Notes under the pieces: model-generated
What the model was told of the DNA's origin: nothing
The model's database searches: none
What the model saw: the letters and a program-made list of their open reading frames with translations, nothing else
Shown: piece after piece, positions 63,788 through 64,000 of the stretch
How the letters are laid out: every line of letters begins with the position of its first letter
Position numbering within the stretch: position 1 is the stretch's first letter
From: Bettongia penicillata ogilbyi
Taxonomy: Eukaryota; Chordata; Mammalia; Diprotodontia; Potoroidae
Length of the DNA stretch: 64,000 bases
Direction: 5' to 3'
NCBI GenBank assembly: GCA_023548195.1
Contig: JAJHZJ010000400.1
Span: 620,001-684,000 of the forward strand
Made by a program: the position numbers and the translations under genes

Positions 63788-64000
63788 TATGGTTACAGGA
63801 GATCTGATAACAGTTATCAGTAATTATCAGTAATGCTGATATAACTAATTTTCCCCAAACTGTAGATATGACACTTTTAAGTTTTATCCAAATCATTAGC
63901 ATTTCTCTTTCACTTTCTTTAAGTCTAGTCAGCAAAACAACCGATTAAACTCCAATTTGTAGCATTTGCCAATTTCCAACATACTAAGGATCATACTGAA

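Overview
This window reads as mammalian intergenic DNA and most likely comes from a marsupial. No host protein-coding exon, tRNA or rRNA gene could be supported on either strand. The marsupial call rests on the repeat mix as I recognise it. It includes tRNA-headed SINEs whose last stretch resembles the tail of an RTE LINE, RTE LINE fragments, abundant old L2 and MIR/CORE-SINE relics, and L1-type elements beginning with a GGAGGAGCCAAGATGG-like 5' end. The sequence is AT-rich and CpG-poor, as expected for such DNA. Species cannot be fixed from the sequence alone.

Layout. Bases 1-11 kb hold two antisense RTE reverse-transcriptase fragments (355-966 and 10152-11102), an L2 ORF2 relic (6080-6785), SINEs and a candidate unique block (8.9-10.1 kb). 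Bases 11-26 kb hold MIR and L2 relics, an antisense L1 endonuclease-region relic (14590-15350), a long pyrimidine-rich tract, a pair of about 92% identical 191-194 bp direct repeats 1.5 kb apart (19261 and 20963), an L2 interrupted by a SINE, and an LTR-like promoter block (25560-25960).

The most structured part is 25.4-33.6 kb. Two ORF1-only L1 derivatives (HAL1 type) lie tail to tail. The plus copy (26655-29399) is complete and flanked by a perfect 16-bp target-site duplication. The minus copy (30994-33590) is older and has a 13/16 duplication. A 90-bp piece of the plus copy's 5' UTR recurs as an inverted, 89/90 identical segment just upstream of the LTR-like block.

From 34 to 56 kb there are sense L1 3' fragments (34786, 49550, 53770), an antisense one (36690), two hAT-like insertions (one nested in a SINE, one in an L1), and large compound microsatellites (37327, 39919, 47133, 53199). 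From 56 to 64 kb there are L2, SINE and LTR-like relics.

These elements do not form a pathway; the window is a stratified record of retrotransposition. What merits follow-up is the HAL1 pair, the shared inverted 90-mer, a foldback hairpin made inside the plus HAL1, the direct-repeat pair, and a few repeat-free blocks that could be conserved noncoding elements. Family names come from recognition by eye, not from a database search.
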